The notes under the pieces are model-generated. The model saw nothing but the letters and a program-made list of their open reading frames with translations. It did no database searches and had not been told where the DNA came from. Below are positions 1-9,940 of a stretch of DNA of 64,000 nucleotides, one piece after another. Numbering within the stretch: position 1 is the stretch's first letter; the number at the start of each line of letters is the position of its first letter. Position numbers and translations under genes: made by a program. Source of the DNA: Cryptomeria japonica (Eukaryota; Streptophyta; Pinopsida; Cupressales; Cupressaceae); assembly GCF_030272615.1 (NCBI RefSeq), contig NC_081413.1, positions 565,455,010 through 565,519,009 on the forward strand, read 5' to 3'.

Positions 1-1056
1 TTTCAAGGGTTATGACAGCAAGGCTACCCTCTTTTGTAAAGAATGTTGATAGAAGAATTAAGCAAAGCATGCATAGAAAGTGACAAAGATTCGCTTATAA
101 ATTGAGATAGGGATATAGGATGAAGCTGCGGACTTGGAATTAGCAGTAAAATGTCGATACGGCGCTGTCCTGCAAATTTGAGCAAAAGTCGCCGGGACGA
201 TGGCGCCCGACCGCCACGGTCCTCCGAAAAATCCGCGAAACAAAGGGGGATCTGTTCGTCTTTGCACAAGGATTCTAGATCTTCAATTTCAGCCGCGTAC
301 TTGCAACCTACACATAGAAAAGCGAAGACGATTGGGGGGTTAGGGATTAGGGGTTTGCCTTTAGGTCAAACCCCGGTTTTGGAATTAACCAAGAAATGAG
401 CAAGTGCTGTAAATGTAAATGACTGTAAAACAAGTACTAATACCTTGTTCTAAGGATGTTTGTATCCTTATGTGCGAAGGTATAGATGTTGTATGTTGTT
501 GTAGTATGTTGTATGTGATCTCCTCTTCAATGGTTGAATCCTTGTCTTGAATGCAACACTTAGCCTTGAATGGAGACTTGGAATGAATGCTTGAATGTTT
601 GAATGCTTAAATGCTTGAATGTTTGAGTATAGTTCCCACGCTTGTATACATATGTCCTTCTCCTCCATTTATGCCAAATGAGAGAGAAAAATGTAGTTTA
701 TATACTTGTCAATTAGGGCTGATAGACTGATTTTCCCGACCTTAGGCCGACCAGGAAAGTTAATTTCCAATTTGCAAACAAAAAGACCCGAGACCCCTTA
801 GGAGACCGGGCCCAAAATAGGACCCAGGGACCAGGGCGCTGGGCGCCATGGTCCTGGGGACCAGGGCGCTGGGCGCTCTAGTCCCACCTCTCGAGACAGC
901 AGGGTGCAAAGGAGGTTCAGGCCAGGGTGCAAGAAAATGCAGTTTTTGGTGTCATAATCAGGTTTCGGGGTCTCCATTCAGGTTGCGTGTTGCGTCGCCA
1001 TCGTGAAGACCGAAATGCAGTCGAAATTGCAAGTGTCGCAATTTTAGGACGCTACA
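1..1056 (-). repeat. 3' LTR of the gag-pro element, partial
   Basis: Matches 6595-7620 base for base apart from scattered substitutions, and ends at the same ...GCTACA terminus. The first 181 bases of the repeat lie outside the window. It carries an extra 30-bp tandem copy of a GGGCGCTGGGCGC-containing segment near 840-870 that the other LTR has only once. A short TGAATGCT-like minisatellite lies near 580-630. Confidence 0.92.
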
Positions 1057-1078
1057 TTTAGCCCCCACTTTAGCGGGA
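1057..1078 (-). other. Polypurine tract of the gag-pro element
   Basis: On the minus strand a purine-rich run containing AAAGTGGGGGCTAAA abuts the 3' LTR exactly, as expected for the plus-strand primer of an LTR retrotransposon. Confidence 0.75.
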
Positions 1079-1786
1079 GTATGTATGCTCATACTTCCGG
1101 TAAAGTACAAGGAAACAACATTGAAAGACTTTCACCACGTCAAGGAGGCAAGACACACCAAGCCCCCAGTGGACTAAGGATCTTACGACTTCGATTGACA
1201 AAGTAAAAGGGAAGATCACGAGGGAGAACCATGACTGTTAGTAGTAAGGTTCCCTCACTATGATTCATGCAAGAAAGATATCAAAAATTTTCAAGGCAAA
1301 GCTAAATTTTGTCAAGAAATTTTCAAGTATCTTGAAAAGATATGAACGGGATGTATGCCCCCCTACGTTAAAGCGATCGCACACGCCTCACCGGGGGTGA
1401 TTGCTTTAAGGTAGTGATACATATAAGAAATGAGAAAGGAAAGGAGCACGTTATCGCAAGGATTTAGCCCCCAAGTGTGAGATAAACCTAAGGATAATAG
1501 ACACAAAACACAAAGCACGAGGTGACTTCGCTTTCCTTGGGGTCAGTATGCTGTATGATAATTCATGTATATGTATCATATGTATGTATGCATAATTGTT
1601 CTTCATTCCCCAATCAAGGAAGGTCACCTAGAAGAAGGGAACACATGTGTCTTCTGAGTCAACATGAGAGAGATTGAGAGATCTCAATGCTTTGCATCGT
1701 ACTAAGGACAACAAATAGAAGAATGAGAGTAACATATAGAAGAAGTAACAAAAGAGAGGGGGAGAGAATCTGCTATGCTAATGAAA
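1079..1786. other. Non-coding internal segment between protease frame and polypurine tract
   Basis: About 700 bases where pol would be expected in an autonomous element. No frame resembling RT, RNase H or integrase is visible. It reads as ordinary untranslated retroelement DNA. Confidence 0.6.
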
Positions 1787-3544
1787 CTAGTCTAGCACGT
1801 CATCTACCCCCCGATCTTGCTGATCAATGTTTCGGGAAGGCAGGGAACACGCTAGAGGAGGAACATCCAACACAGCAGATGGAGCTATCACAAGATCCAA
1901 ACAAGGGCTATGTTCATGTTCCGAGCCACGTTGTTCTTGTCTAGGAGCTAGGATAAGTGCTTTAGAAAATTCATTAGATAAATGGTTATCAATATCAACA
2001 AGTTCATATTCACTATCAGAAGCAAGAGGAGTAACATTTTCATCATGAATAACATTTTCATCTATATCATCATCAAGATTTATAAAAATAGGATCTTTAA
2101 CTCGCACAGGATCAAAACCATCATGCATCTTATGTTTAGGAGATTTAGGCTCAACGTCCGGCTGAGGAGAAAATGGAATAATGCTTGTTGAAGGTGTTTT
2201 TGGAGATTGCAAAGTTTGAGAAGCAGCTGCTTGAGCTCTAAGACGACGCTTTCGTCGGCGTTCACGTGCAGAACAATTTCGTCTAGTCTTAGTAGGAAGT
2301 TGAGAAGATTGAGGAGGAGGAATGTTCTCATCCTTAGCACTTGGGTGTTTAGGTTGTGGTCTCTTAGGCTGAATAATAGGAGAAGGAGAAGGTCTCTTCT
2401 CTCTATAAAAGGAAGGAGGAGGAACCACTCCATATAAAGGAGGAATTTTTGGTTTAGGAAGGAGACCAAGTCCATCATGACGAGGAGGGATAGGTCTACT
2501 TTTAGGAAGTTTATTAGATATAGACATAGTCACATCCATAGGGATGGGTTGGGAATCTTCTTGAGGAAAGACATTAGTTTTATCTTTCAAAGGAAGAACT
2601 TCCTTCTCAAGAATGATAGTAATATCAAGTTTAGGTGTTCTAGGTTCACTTAGAGATAGGATCATATCTGTTTTCCACTTTTGATAAGATTTGAAAAGAT
2701 GATCACTTCGCGGAGGAAGAGATTGGAATTGTTTAGGCCAAAAGTAATCAATAGGAACGCTAGAAGTTCTTTCAGCTGGTTTAAAGAGACTGTGATTGAT
2801 AGTAACAACTTCACCATTATGGGGAAATTTCAAACACTTGTGAATAGGAGAAGTAATAGCTTTCATGGAAGATAGCCAAGGATAGCCAAGCTTCACACGA
2901 AATTGTTCGGATGAAGGAATAATAGCAAAGTTCACATCAAGAGATTTGTTATGGACCTCAATAGGCAATGTAATAGAACCAATTGCAGGAGAAGAAAATG
3001 CATCAAATAATTTCACAATCACATCTGTTTTGTCATAAATCACTTGATTCAATTGCAAAGTAAAAAGAAATTCTTCAGTAATAACATTAACCATGCACGA
3101 AGGATCAATAAGCACTCCACGGCAAGGTGTATTCTTGACTTTTGCAACTATGTATAAAGGACCATCAGGTGCCCTGATATTTTCACTGGAATCAAATGTG
3201 ATGGAAGGTTCTTTAGGGATTTTCTGCTGCTCCACAAAGTTAATCACATTCAGAGTCATAGACACGAGATCATCAGATGAAAGAGAGGAATCATTAGTCT
3301 CAATTGCATTAGAGGTATGAGAAGGTAATGGATCAGTGAAAATTTGAAGGTTTTGATTAGGAGGAGCTACAGATGTATTGCCTTTATCATTCACTCCAGA
3401 AACAGAAATAGTATTATTATCAATCAAATCTTGAATTTTACCCTTTAAAGAAAAACATTTTTCAGTATCATGCCCAGGCTGACGATGAAATTGACAAAAA
3501 GCTTTGTTATCAAAATAAGGTGAAGTAATTTTTGCAGGAATCAA
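1787..3544 (-). CDS. Aspartic-protease-like frame with Gag zinc-knuckle start and basic tail
   Basis: A 585-codon open frame with no ATG start (its first listed codon is TTG), so it must be reached from gag. Residues about 15-45 carry a Gag-style motif: CQFH, then GHDTEKC, then FSLKGKIQDLI. About residues 125-245 resemble a retropepsin fold: LIDPSCMVNVI at the catalytic position, and LGYPWL followed by HKCLKFPHNG near its end. The usual Asp-Thr/Ser-Gly triad reads Asp-Pro-Ser, so activity is doubtful. The remainder is a proline- and arginine-rich tail with an RERRRKRRLR cluster, a possible nucleic-acid-binding or nuclear-targeting region. The frame overlaps the 3' end of gag by 35 bases in a different register. 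By eye the simplest cause is a single-base insertion near 3538-3541 rather than programmed frameshifting. Confidence 0.72.
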   Translation of the reverse strand: MIPAKITSPYFDNKAFCQFHRQPGHDTEKCFSLKGKIQDLIDNNTISVSGVNDKGNTSVAPPNQNLQIFTDPLPSHTSNAIETNDSSLSSDDLVSMTLNVINFVEQQKIPKEPSITFDSSENIRAPDGPLYIVAKVKNTPCRGVLIDPSCMVNVITEEFLFTLQLNQVIYDKTDVIVKLFDAFSSPAIGSITLPIEVHNKSLDVNFAIIPSSEQFRVKLGYPWLSSMKAITSPIHKCLKFPHNGEVVTINHSLFKPAERTSSVPIDYFWPKQFQSLPPRSDHLFKSYQKWKTDMILSLSEPRTPKLDITIILEKEVLPLKDKTNVFPQEDSQPIPMDVTMSISNKLPKSRPIPPRHDGLGLLPKPKIPPLYGVVPPPSFYREKRPSPSPIIQPKRPQPKHPSAKDENIPPPQSSQLPTKTRRNCSARERRRKRRLRAQAAASQTLQSPKTPSTSIIPFSPQPDVEPKSPKHKMHDGFDPVRVKDPIFINLDDDIDENVIHDENVTPLASDSEYELVDIDNHLSNEFSKALILAPRQEQRGSEHEHSPCLDLVIAPSAVLDVPPLACSLPSRNIDQQDRGVDDVLD

Positions 3545-5231
3545 TTTGTCTTATAGGAGGAAGAGTAAGCACATTTTGTTCCAACAACTTATTCATAATA
3601 CTATGCAATGATTCATTCAAAGGAGTATACTTTCTTTCTTTCTTGAAAAATTTAGAAATAGGAGGCACACCTGATGCTGCATTCACATTGTTGTTGATGA
3701 TGTTTTCATTGAATTTGATGGAATCTCTGTTCGGTTTAAACTTCCCAAATTGTTGTTGACTGCTATCACCCTTATCACTCAGAGCCATAGGATGTGATTG
3801 TTCCATTTGACTCACAGTCAGTTGATAATTGTGAAGAGTTGCACACAACTGTTGGAAAGAAGTAAACTCAGAAAACAGAAGTTTGTCTCGAATATCTTTT
3901 TGTAAATTAGAAATAAAGATTCTTTGAATATCATTGTTAGGCACTGGAAAAGAAATTTGAGCATACAAATGCTTATATCTACCAATGAAATCGGTCAGTT
4001 TTTCTTTAACACCTTGTTTACAATGCATTAAATCAATCAAAGTAACTTTAGGACTTATATTGTTTTGAAATTGTTGAATGAAAGCATTTGCAAGTTGTTT
4101 GAAAGAAGTAATAGAATAAGAAGGCAACGAGCAATACCATTGTAGGGCTCTATCTCTTAATGTTCTAGTGAACAGTTTTGCAAGCAACCTTTGGTCATAA
4201 GCAAAATCAGTACATATTGTTTGAAAAGTCTTAACATGTGTTAGAGGATCACCTTTACCATTATAAAGCTCCAAATGCGGGATTTCAACATGTTTAGGAG
4301 GAATAGCTCGAACAATGTCAAGAGAAAGTGGGCTCGCAACATCAAATGTGGGCACACTAAACTTAGATTGATTCATAGAGGCAATTTGTTGCTGTAAAGA
4401 GGAGACAGTTTGTGCAAGATTGTTAATGGTCGCTTCAGTCGAAGAATTCATATTGGATGTGTTAGATTGAGATGGAGGTGTTATGTTATTGAAAGAAGGT
4501 AAAGAGTAAGGTGGTGGGACTCTATGATAATTAGTCATAGGAGATGATTGGACAGGAGGAACACTACAAGGAGGAATAGAATGGTTAAATGAATTGCCCC
4601 CTTGCGTCATGTTCATTTGTGGAGATATAATAGGGACACTCATTGAAGGAATGAATGAAGAAGTCGGATTAAATGAAGGAAGAGGATTAATTGAAGAAGA
4701 AGGGTTGCCCCCATGACTGGTGATCACAGGAGGAATGTCTTGTGTAGAAGTAGCCATTATGTTTGATGTAAAGGTAGGTACGCTAGCAATAGGAGTCATC
4801 AAAGGAATAGAATGATTGTCTTGAGTAGGAGGTTGTGTATAACCCAAATTTTCAGCACAACTCTTCATAGGCATTACATTCGAATCCACAATGTGTGCAA
4901 TACCATGCAAAATATCAATTCCATTCTTATCACTTTGAAGCATACATTTTAGACCCTCAATTAAAGGAAGAGCTTGACTATCAGGGTATTCTTGAGACAT
5001 CCATTGTCGAAAATCGTCAAATTGGTTATCCAATTTCGAAAGTTGTTCTTCAGAAACCTCATGGAGAGCTTCTTCATCATTAAGAGGATTAGAGGAATTA
5101 CCCATGTCCTCGTTAAAAAGGCTATTCAAATTAGGTTCCATCTCCTCAGTAGTTAAACCTCGGAAAGACTTAATTCTACGGCTTCGTCTAACGGGAATAG
5201 TGTAAGTAGGGCTTATTGTTGTAAAACTCAT
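3510..5231 (-). CDS. Gag polyprotein of Ty3/gypsy-type element
   Basis: An uninterrupted 573-codon frame from an ATG at 5231. The N-terminal half is Ser/Pro/Asn-rich with repeated short PSFNP-type segments. A glutamine-rich, coiled-coil-prone stretch (TVSSLQQQIASMNQS) lies near residue 285. The retrotrans_gag core follows: KGDPLTHVKTFQT, then DRALQWYCSLPSYSI, then FIQQFQNN and LTDFIGRYKHLYAQ, typical of plant capsid proteins. The frame ends just after LPPIRQI, where homologous Gags continue into the zinc-knuckle segment found here in the overlapping frame. Gag would assemble cytoplasmic virus-like particles. Its intactness fits the low LTR divergence. Confidence 0.85.
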   Translation of the reverse strand: MSFTTISPTYTIPVRRSRRIKSFRGLTTEEMEPNLNSLFNEDMGNSSNPLNDEEALHEVSEEQLSKLDNQFDDFRQWMSQEYPDSQALPLIEGLKCMLQSDKNGIDILHGIAHIVDSNVMPMKSCAENLGYTQPPTQDNHSIPLMTPIASVPTFTSNIMATSTQDIPPVITSHGGNPSSSINPLPSFNPTSSFIPSMSVPIISPQMNMTQGGNSFNHSIPPCSVPPVQSSPMTNYHRVPPPYSLPSFNNITPPSQSNTSNMNSSTEATINNLAQTVSSLQQQIASMNQSKFSVPTFDVASPLSLDIVRAIPPKHVEIPHLELYNGKGDPLTHVKTFQTICTDFAYDQRLLAKLFTRTLRDRALQWYCSLPSYSITSFKQLANAFIQQFQNNISPKVTLIDLMHCKQGVKEKLTDFIGRYKHLYAQISFPVPNNDIQRIFISNLQKDIRDKLLFSEFTSFQQLCATLHNYQLTVSQMEQSHPMALSDKGDSSQQQFGKFKPNRDSIKFNENIINNNVNAASGVPPISKFFKKERKYTPLNESLHSIMNKLLEQNVLTLPPIRQIDSCKNYFTLF

Positions 5232-6390
5232 GCACTAGAAAGAGAGAGAAGATTTTGAATTTAGAGGTAGCAATTTTCAGTAAAATCAGCCAATCTTCTG
5301 GATTTAAGCTGTTAAATGCAATCACGACAGTCTCCCAAAATTTCGGAAAAAATGTCCGGGACCGTGGCGCTCGGAGTGCAACACGGTCCTTGCAACTTTT
5401 TTCGAAATTTGCAGGGATGAAAGGTATGATGATTTTAGAGCTGATCTGAAAAAATTGAGTGATTTTACGATCTGTAGATAGGCCAAATTAAAGTTGCAAA
5501 TTCAAAATTGAACCCTATCAAGATTGTCGAAAAATGCAAAATTTGAATTTTGGAAAAGAGAGGGAAACTGAAATTTTGAATTTTATGATTTTAGAGGGAA
5601 TGCCAAAAGCAATGCAATTTTTGAAATTTAAAAATTGACTCAATTTCACGCAAAATTCAATTTTGAAAGCGGAAATTAAAGTTGTTGTAATTAAGCACTT
5701 AATTTCAAAAGTCACAAATTGTAAGAATTTGAATAAAGCATTGAAATTTCGAATGAATGCAAACACACTTTTCAGATTTAGGACAGTAAGAACACAATTT
5801 TGACACAAAATTTCAATTTTGATGATTTTTGAATGTTTAGAAGCCTTAATCCAAGCAATCACAAGACCAACTTTGACTGTAATTTTGAAGGTGTTAAAAT
5901 TGATAAAATCAGTCAAAATTCTGGATTTTAGCAGGAAAATACAGTAAGATCTAGCTCCCGAAATTTCGAAAAAAATGTCGGGGACGATGGCGCTCGGAGT
6001 GCACACGGTCCTCGCAACTTTTTTCCAAATTTTCAGGGATGAAAGATATTGTGATTTTATGCCGGAATCCAAAGTTACAGCTGATTTGGAGATGTTTTGA
6101 TCAGTGAAATTGTCGGACAAAGGTTGAATCAAGAGGGTTTCAAAAATTAGGGTTTTGACACTTAACCACTTAATTTTCAAAATTAAAGCATAGATATGAA
6201 TTGATAATTTGTAATAGAAGGGTAGATCTGAAACAAGCATTAATAATTAAACATTTCACAAGTTTAATTACTTAAAAAGAAAATTTAGGGTTTTTATGCA
6301 ATTAACCTCTAAAATTTTGCCAAAGATCAAACATGGAAATGTAATCAAGGAATCCAATTTTCAGATCTAACTATGAATAATCAGAAAGGA
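5232..6390 (-). other. Untranslated leader of the gag-pro element with duplicated GC-rich hairpin block
   Basis: About 1.16 kb separates the primer site from gag. Two diverged copies of a roughly 180-bp segment lie at about 5273-5448 and 5905-6085. Each contains a GC-rich core: GGGAC, ATGGCGCTCGGAGTGCA or similar, then CACGGTCCT. In the gag-proximal copy, GGACCGTG (5359-5366) and CACGGTCC (5382-5389) form a perfect 8-bp stem. A third relative sits inside each LTR (about 195-225 and 6790-6820). A 240-codon open frame here (5518-6240) is compositionally AT-rich and matches no recognised protein. Confidence 0.65.
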
Positions 6391-6410
6391 TGTTCACGTC
6401 GGGTTCACCA
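6391..6410 (-). other. Primer-binding site
   Basis: Minus strand reads TGGTGAACCCGACGTGAA from 6410, three bases inside the 5' LTR. The same sequence lies beside the 5' LTR of the 18.4-kb element (45615-45633). It begins with TGG, the complement of a tRNA CCA end, but is not the common initiator-Met TGGTATCAGAGC. The tRNA was not identified. Confidence 0.82.
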
Positions 6411-6413
6411 AAA

Positions 6414-7620
6414 TGTAAAGCGGAAAATCGCGATCGAACCCTAGTTGCTCTCCCCTCTTCCAACTCCGAGGAGAGAGAAGGGAGATTCGCTAGGGTTGAT
6501 GGTTTTCACTTAGGGGAGAGACTTTACATTCAAAAGAGGGGTTGAAACCCACAAGATCCAATCCCACACAATGCAAGATTGGATGCTAAATGTGTTTCAA
6601 GGGTTATGACAGCAAGGCTACCCTCTTTTGTAAAGAATGTTGATAGAAGAATTAAGCTAAGCATGCATAGAAAGTGACAAAGATTCGCTTATAAACTGAG
6701 ATAGGGATATAGGATGAAGCTGCGGACCTGGAATTAGCAGTAAAATGTCGATACGGCGCTGTCCTGCAAATTTGAGCAAAAGTCGCCGGGACGATGGCGC
6801 CCGACCGCCACGGTCCTCCGAAAAATCCGCGAAACGAAGGGGGATCTGTTCGTCTTTGCACAAGGATTCCAGATCTTCAATTTCAGTCGCGTACCTGCAA
6901 CCTACACACAGAAAAGCGAAGACGACTGGGGGGTTAGGGATTAGGGGTTTGCCTTTAAGTCAAACCCCGGTTTTGGAATTAACCAAGAAATGAGCAAGTG
7001 CTGTAAATGTAAATGACTGTAAAACAAGTACTAATACCTTGTTCTAAGGATGTTTGTATCCTTATGTGCGAAGGTATAGATGTTGTATGTTGTTGTAGTA
7101 TGTTGTATGTGATCTCCTCTTCAATGGTTGAATCCTTGTCTTGAATGCAACACTTAGCCTTGAATGGAGACTTGGAATGAATGCTTGAATGTTTGAATGC
7201 TTGAATGCTTGAATGTTTGAGTATAGTTCCCACGCTTGTATACATATGTCCTTCTCCTCCATTTATGCCAAATGAGAGAGAAAAATGTAGTTTATATACT
7301 TGTCAATTAGGGCTGATAGACTGATTTTCCCGACCTTAGGCCGACCAGGAAAGTTAATTTCCAATTTGCAAACAAAAAGACCCGAGACCCCTTAGGAGAC
7401 CGGGCCCAAAATAGGACCCAGGGACCAGGGCGCTGGGCGCTCTGGTCCCACCTCCCGGGACAGCAGGGTGCAAAGGAGGTTCAGGCCAGGGTGCAAGAAA
7501 ATGCAGTTTTTGGTGTCATAATTAGGTTTTGGGGTCTCCATTCAGGTTGCGTGTTGCGTCGCCATCGTGAAGACCGAAATGCAGTCGAAATTGCAAGTGT
7601 CGCAATTTTAGGACGCTACA
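6414..7620 (-). repeat. 5' LTR of the gag-pro element, complete (1207 bp)
   Basis: Starts TGTAAAGCGG and ends GGACGCTACA, giving TG...CA termini. The right flank is TATAC; the left target duplication lies outside the window and cannot be checked. ORFs inside it are repeated in the other LTR and are not genes. Confidence 0.92.
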
Positions 7621-7699
7621 TATACATACATAAACACATATTATATATGTATTTCTATACACATGTGTAGTAAATGCTAAGTTTACAAGCATACATTTT

Positions 7700-7985
7700 G
7701 ATGTCTTCATAACTCGTACGGGTTTTGTGAAACTCAAAATGATGTTTTTCATATCTCATACTAGTTTTGTATAACTCTAAATGATAGTTTTTCATAACTT
7801 GTACAGGTTTTGTGAAACTCAAAATAGTTTTTCATAACCCGTACGAGTTTTGTGAAACTCAAAATGATGGTTTTAGTTCTACATAACCCGTACGGGTTAT
7901 ATAGAACTATCAATGGTACTTTTTGTTTTTAAAAACCTGAGCGGGTTATCTTGCACATCAAAAACCGTGCGGGTTTTGGCTTGGT
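7700..7985. repeat. Minisatellite of CCCGTACGGG-centred palindromes
   Basis: About six degenerate units of roughly 45-50 bp carry variants of CATAACCCGTACGGGTTTTG followed by TGAAACTCAAAATG. One copy (7885-7898) is the perfect palindrome AACCCGTACGGGTT. It sits inside a 34-bp near-perfect palindrome (7875-7908) with a single mismatched pair. Confidence 0.75.
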
Positions 7986-8998
7986 AAGAGAGTTGGAAAA
8001 TGACCCTAAGGCTTGCAAGCCCATTTTCCCTCCATTTTTGTCTCTTTACACGTTTTTTCATCTTCCAACATGATTTCTCAACTTCATCATCATCAGGTTT
8101 ACAAATGATCAAAAGGGTATCTCTAAAATTACCACCATAATCTCACACATCTTCTCAGCTTTTTGACCATATAAATTTTTCTATTTTTGGACAACATTAG
8201 CATAGTAAACTTTAATTTTCTTTACCAGTGCCTTGACAGCCTCACAGAGATACGTCTACCATTTTTTTAATATCTTTTGATATACTTGACCAAATTTAAA
8301 ATAAATTACATATTATTGATCTACACTAGATTCTATACAATTTTAAAAAAATACGTTTTCATTTTCGATTATTTTGATGCAAGTTATGCCCAGTGCACGA
8401 ATAGGTACCAAATTTTTCTGGATGCAGTCACTTAAAAAAATCATTAAAAAATAAATACTCAACGAAAAATTACAAAAAAATACACAACTTCTAGATCTCA
8501 ATCTTACCTATCACCCTACCAAAGGGTTTTGCAAAATACTAAAGCTAACTATATATTTTGTGCAGCGCACGAAAATAGCTATGTTATGTTTTTCTAAAAA
8601 AATCAGGAACAATTTTTCATGCGAGAGAGGTTTGACCTTCTTAATCTTATCCAATTTAAATTTTTTTAGTAGTTTAGAAACTAGATTTAGAGTACTACAA
8701 TTCTTATTTTTTTCTCAACTCCTAGTTTGGAGTGAGTGACCTTCAAATATCTCTTTGAAGTTCAATTTTACCTGTTTTCAGAAAAAAGTGGCCACTTATA
8801 CCCCCCTTTTTGTTCACCATCTTGGTGCACTTACTCAGAAATCCACTTGTTTAGAAACATGGGGGCTTCAATTAGTGACTCCCCCCCTATTTTCACCGAT
8901 AAACAATATATTGTATCCTCATTTTTGGGATATTAAATCCCCCAATATAAATGCACGTGATATAATATTGCCTAGCCAGTTATGCCCCCTGTGTTTAG
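7986..8998. other. Unassigned AT-rich repeat-like DNA
   Basis: No convincing coding frame. Two short runs resemble each other (GTGCACGAATAGG near 8393 and GCAGCGCACGAAAATAG near 8562), and there is a C-run segment at about 8803-8890. Homology to the upstream flanks of the other SGR copies begins near 8998, so this is probably a TE remnant abutting the duplicated SGR unit. Confidence 0.45.
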
Positions 8999-9720
8999 AA
9001 ACCATCTCCACATTAGAATCCAACTATAGAAGATTAAAAGTCCCAACTTAGAATTTCACATTAGATGTCCTTTTAGTATTTGAACTTGTGTTTCCATAAT
9101 GATAACTCAATGGTTCAATTAATTAAGTACAATTGTTTGAACATGGTTGAGAGAGAGAGATCCATTGACCAAGGGCACTGCTCTTTACGTAATGAGTCTC
9201 CTTGATAACCTCTTGGAGATGTATAATAGACCCTCATCTACATTATAGATCAAACCCACAACTTGAACTACCTAAAACAACAATTATGAACGGATTAAGA
9301 TCAAACCCACAACTGAAACAACCTTAAACAAAAACCACAATTCAATAAAACTCTATTTATAAATTATAAAATAAAGACCAAGATAGCATACTCCTTAACA
9401 ACATTAATCTTTATTTTTATACTACATCCCTCTTCTCCTTCAGCCCAAAAGACAAAATCACTCATCCAAATCCTCTACTTTGTAGAAAGGAATGCCCCAC
9501 TTGAGAGGCCAAGGACACCCAAATCTCTCATCTAAGACCAACACGTATTGAAACTCATCATAACTCTACCTTAAATAATAGACCCTTGCGGGAGATATGC
9601 AATGCATTGCCGAACATAGATATATTTTTTCTTCTACGTTAAGTTAATCAATCTTCCATTCCCTTTTCTGTGCCTTTCACGCTTCATCATAATCACGAAT
9701 TCTGTCACTCATCAGGCAAA
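8999..9720. repeat. Upstream flank of SGR copy 1, part of the duplicated unit
   Basis: Collinear, with many substitutions and small indels, with 14505-15180 upstream of copy 2 and in part with 21050-21590 upstream of copy 3. Shared landmarks include GAGAGAGAG, GTATAATAGACCCTCAT and ACCCACAACTTGAACTACC. The duplication unit therefore spans at least 0.9 kb upstream of the genes. Confidence 0.75.
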
Positions 9721-9734
9721 CATGAATTTGTCTG

Positions 9735-9842
9735 TATAAGGAATAGTTGCCGATTCTCTGCCACCTGACATGAATTTCAATTTTCTTTGTATAAGAAATT
9801 GGTGAAACTAAATATTTGCGTGGAGTGTTGGCGTCCACTCAA
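9735..9842 (+). promoter_or_regulatory. Core promoter and 5'-UTR block of SGR copy 1
   Basis: Two TATAAG boxes (9735-9740, 9790-9795) lie in two tandem copies of a roughly 56-bp segment. At 9818-9840 is a block starting TGCGTGGAGTG, then TTGGCGTCCACTC, which contains the dyad GAGTG...CACTC. The block recurs upstream of copies 2 and 4 at a similar distance from the ATG. Conservation amid diverged sequence suggests function. TSS position is inferred, not seen. Confidence 0.55.
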
Positions 9843-9940
9843 GAACAGGGCAGGTGCAGGGTAAATTCTGGACTTGCACGGAAAGAATTTGCCGTTAAAA
9901 AGAGGGATTCGCAATGAAATCTGATTCAGAGATTGCCGCC

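Larger units (their letters stand above)
1..7620 (-). mobile_element. Non-autonomous Ty3/gypsy-type LTR retrotransposon, gag-pro only
   Basis: Two near-identical direct repeats (1-1056, cut by the window edge, and 6414-7620) enclose two minus-strand reading frames. A primer-binding site lies at 6391-6410 and a polypurine tract after 1056, so the element reads right to left. The internal part holds gag and an aspartic-protease-like frame. No reverse transcriptase, RNase H or integrase is visible between the protease frame and the polypurine tract. About 16 substitutions, almost all transitions, separate the roughly 1,030 shared LTR bases, so insertion is fairly recent. Gag style and primer site resemble the 18.4-kb element at 28605-47024, suggesting the same broad lineage (Tat-like, inferred). 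It would need pol from a relative. Confidence 0.88.

Noticed and set aside
151-399. 82-codon + ORF present in both LTRs
   Set aside because: Sits inside LTR sequence and opposes the element's transcription; it recurs at 6745-6993 only because the LTR does.
2080-2478. 132-codon minus ORF inside the protease frame
   Set aside because: Alternate frame of the larger 585-codon frame, Leu-rich from the shadow of Pro/Ser codons.
5518-6240. 240-codon minus ORF
   Set aside because: Lies in the retroelement leader, is biased by AT-rich sequence, overlaps the duplicated hairpin block and matches no protein.
7700-7985. CRISPR-like array
   Set aside because: Units are degenerate and contiguous without unique spacers, in a eukaryotic context.
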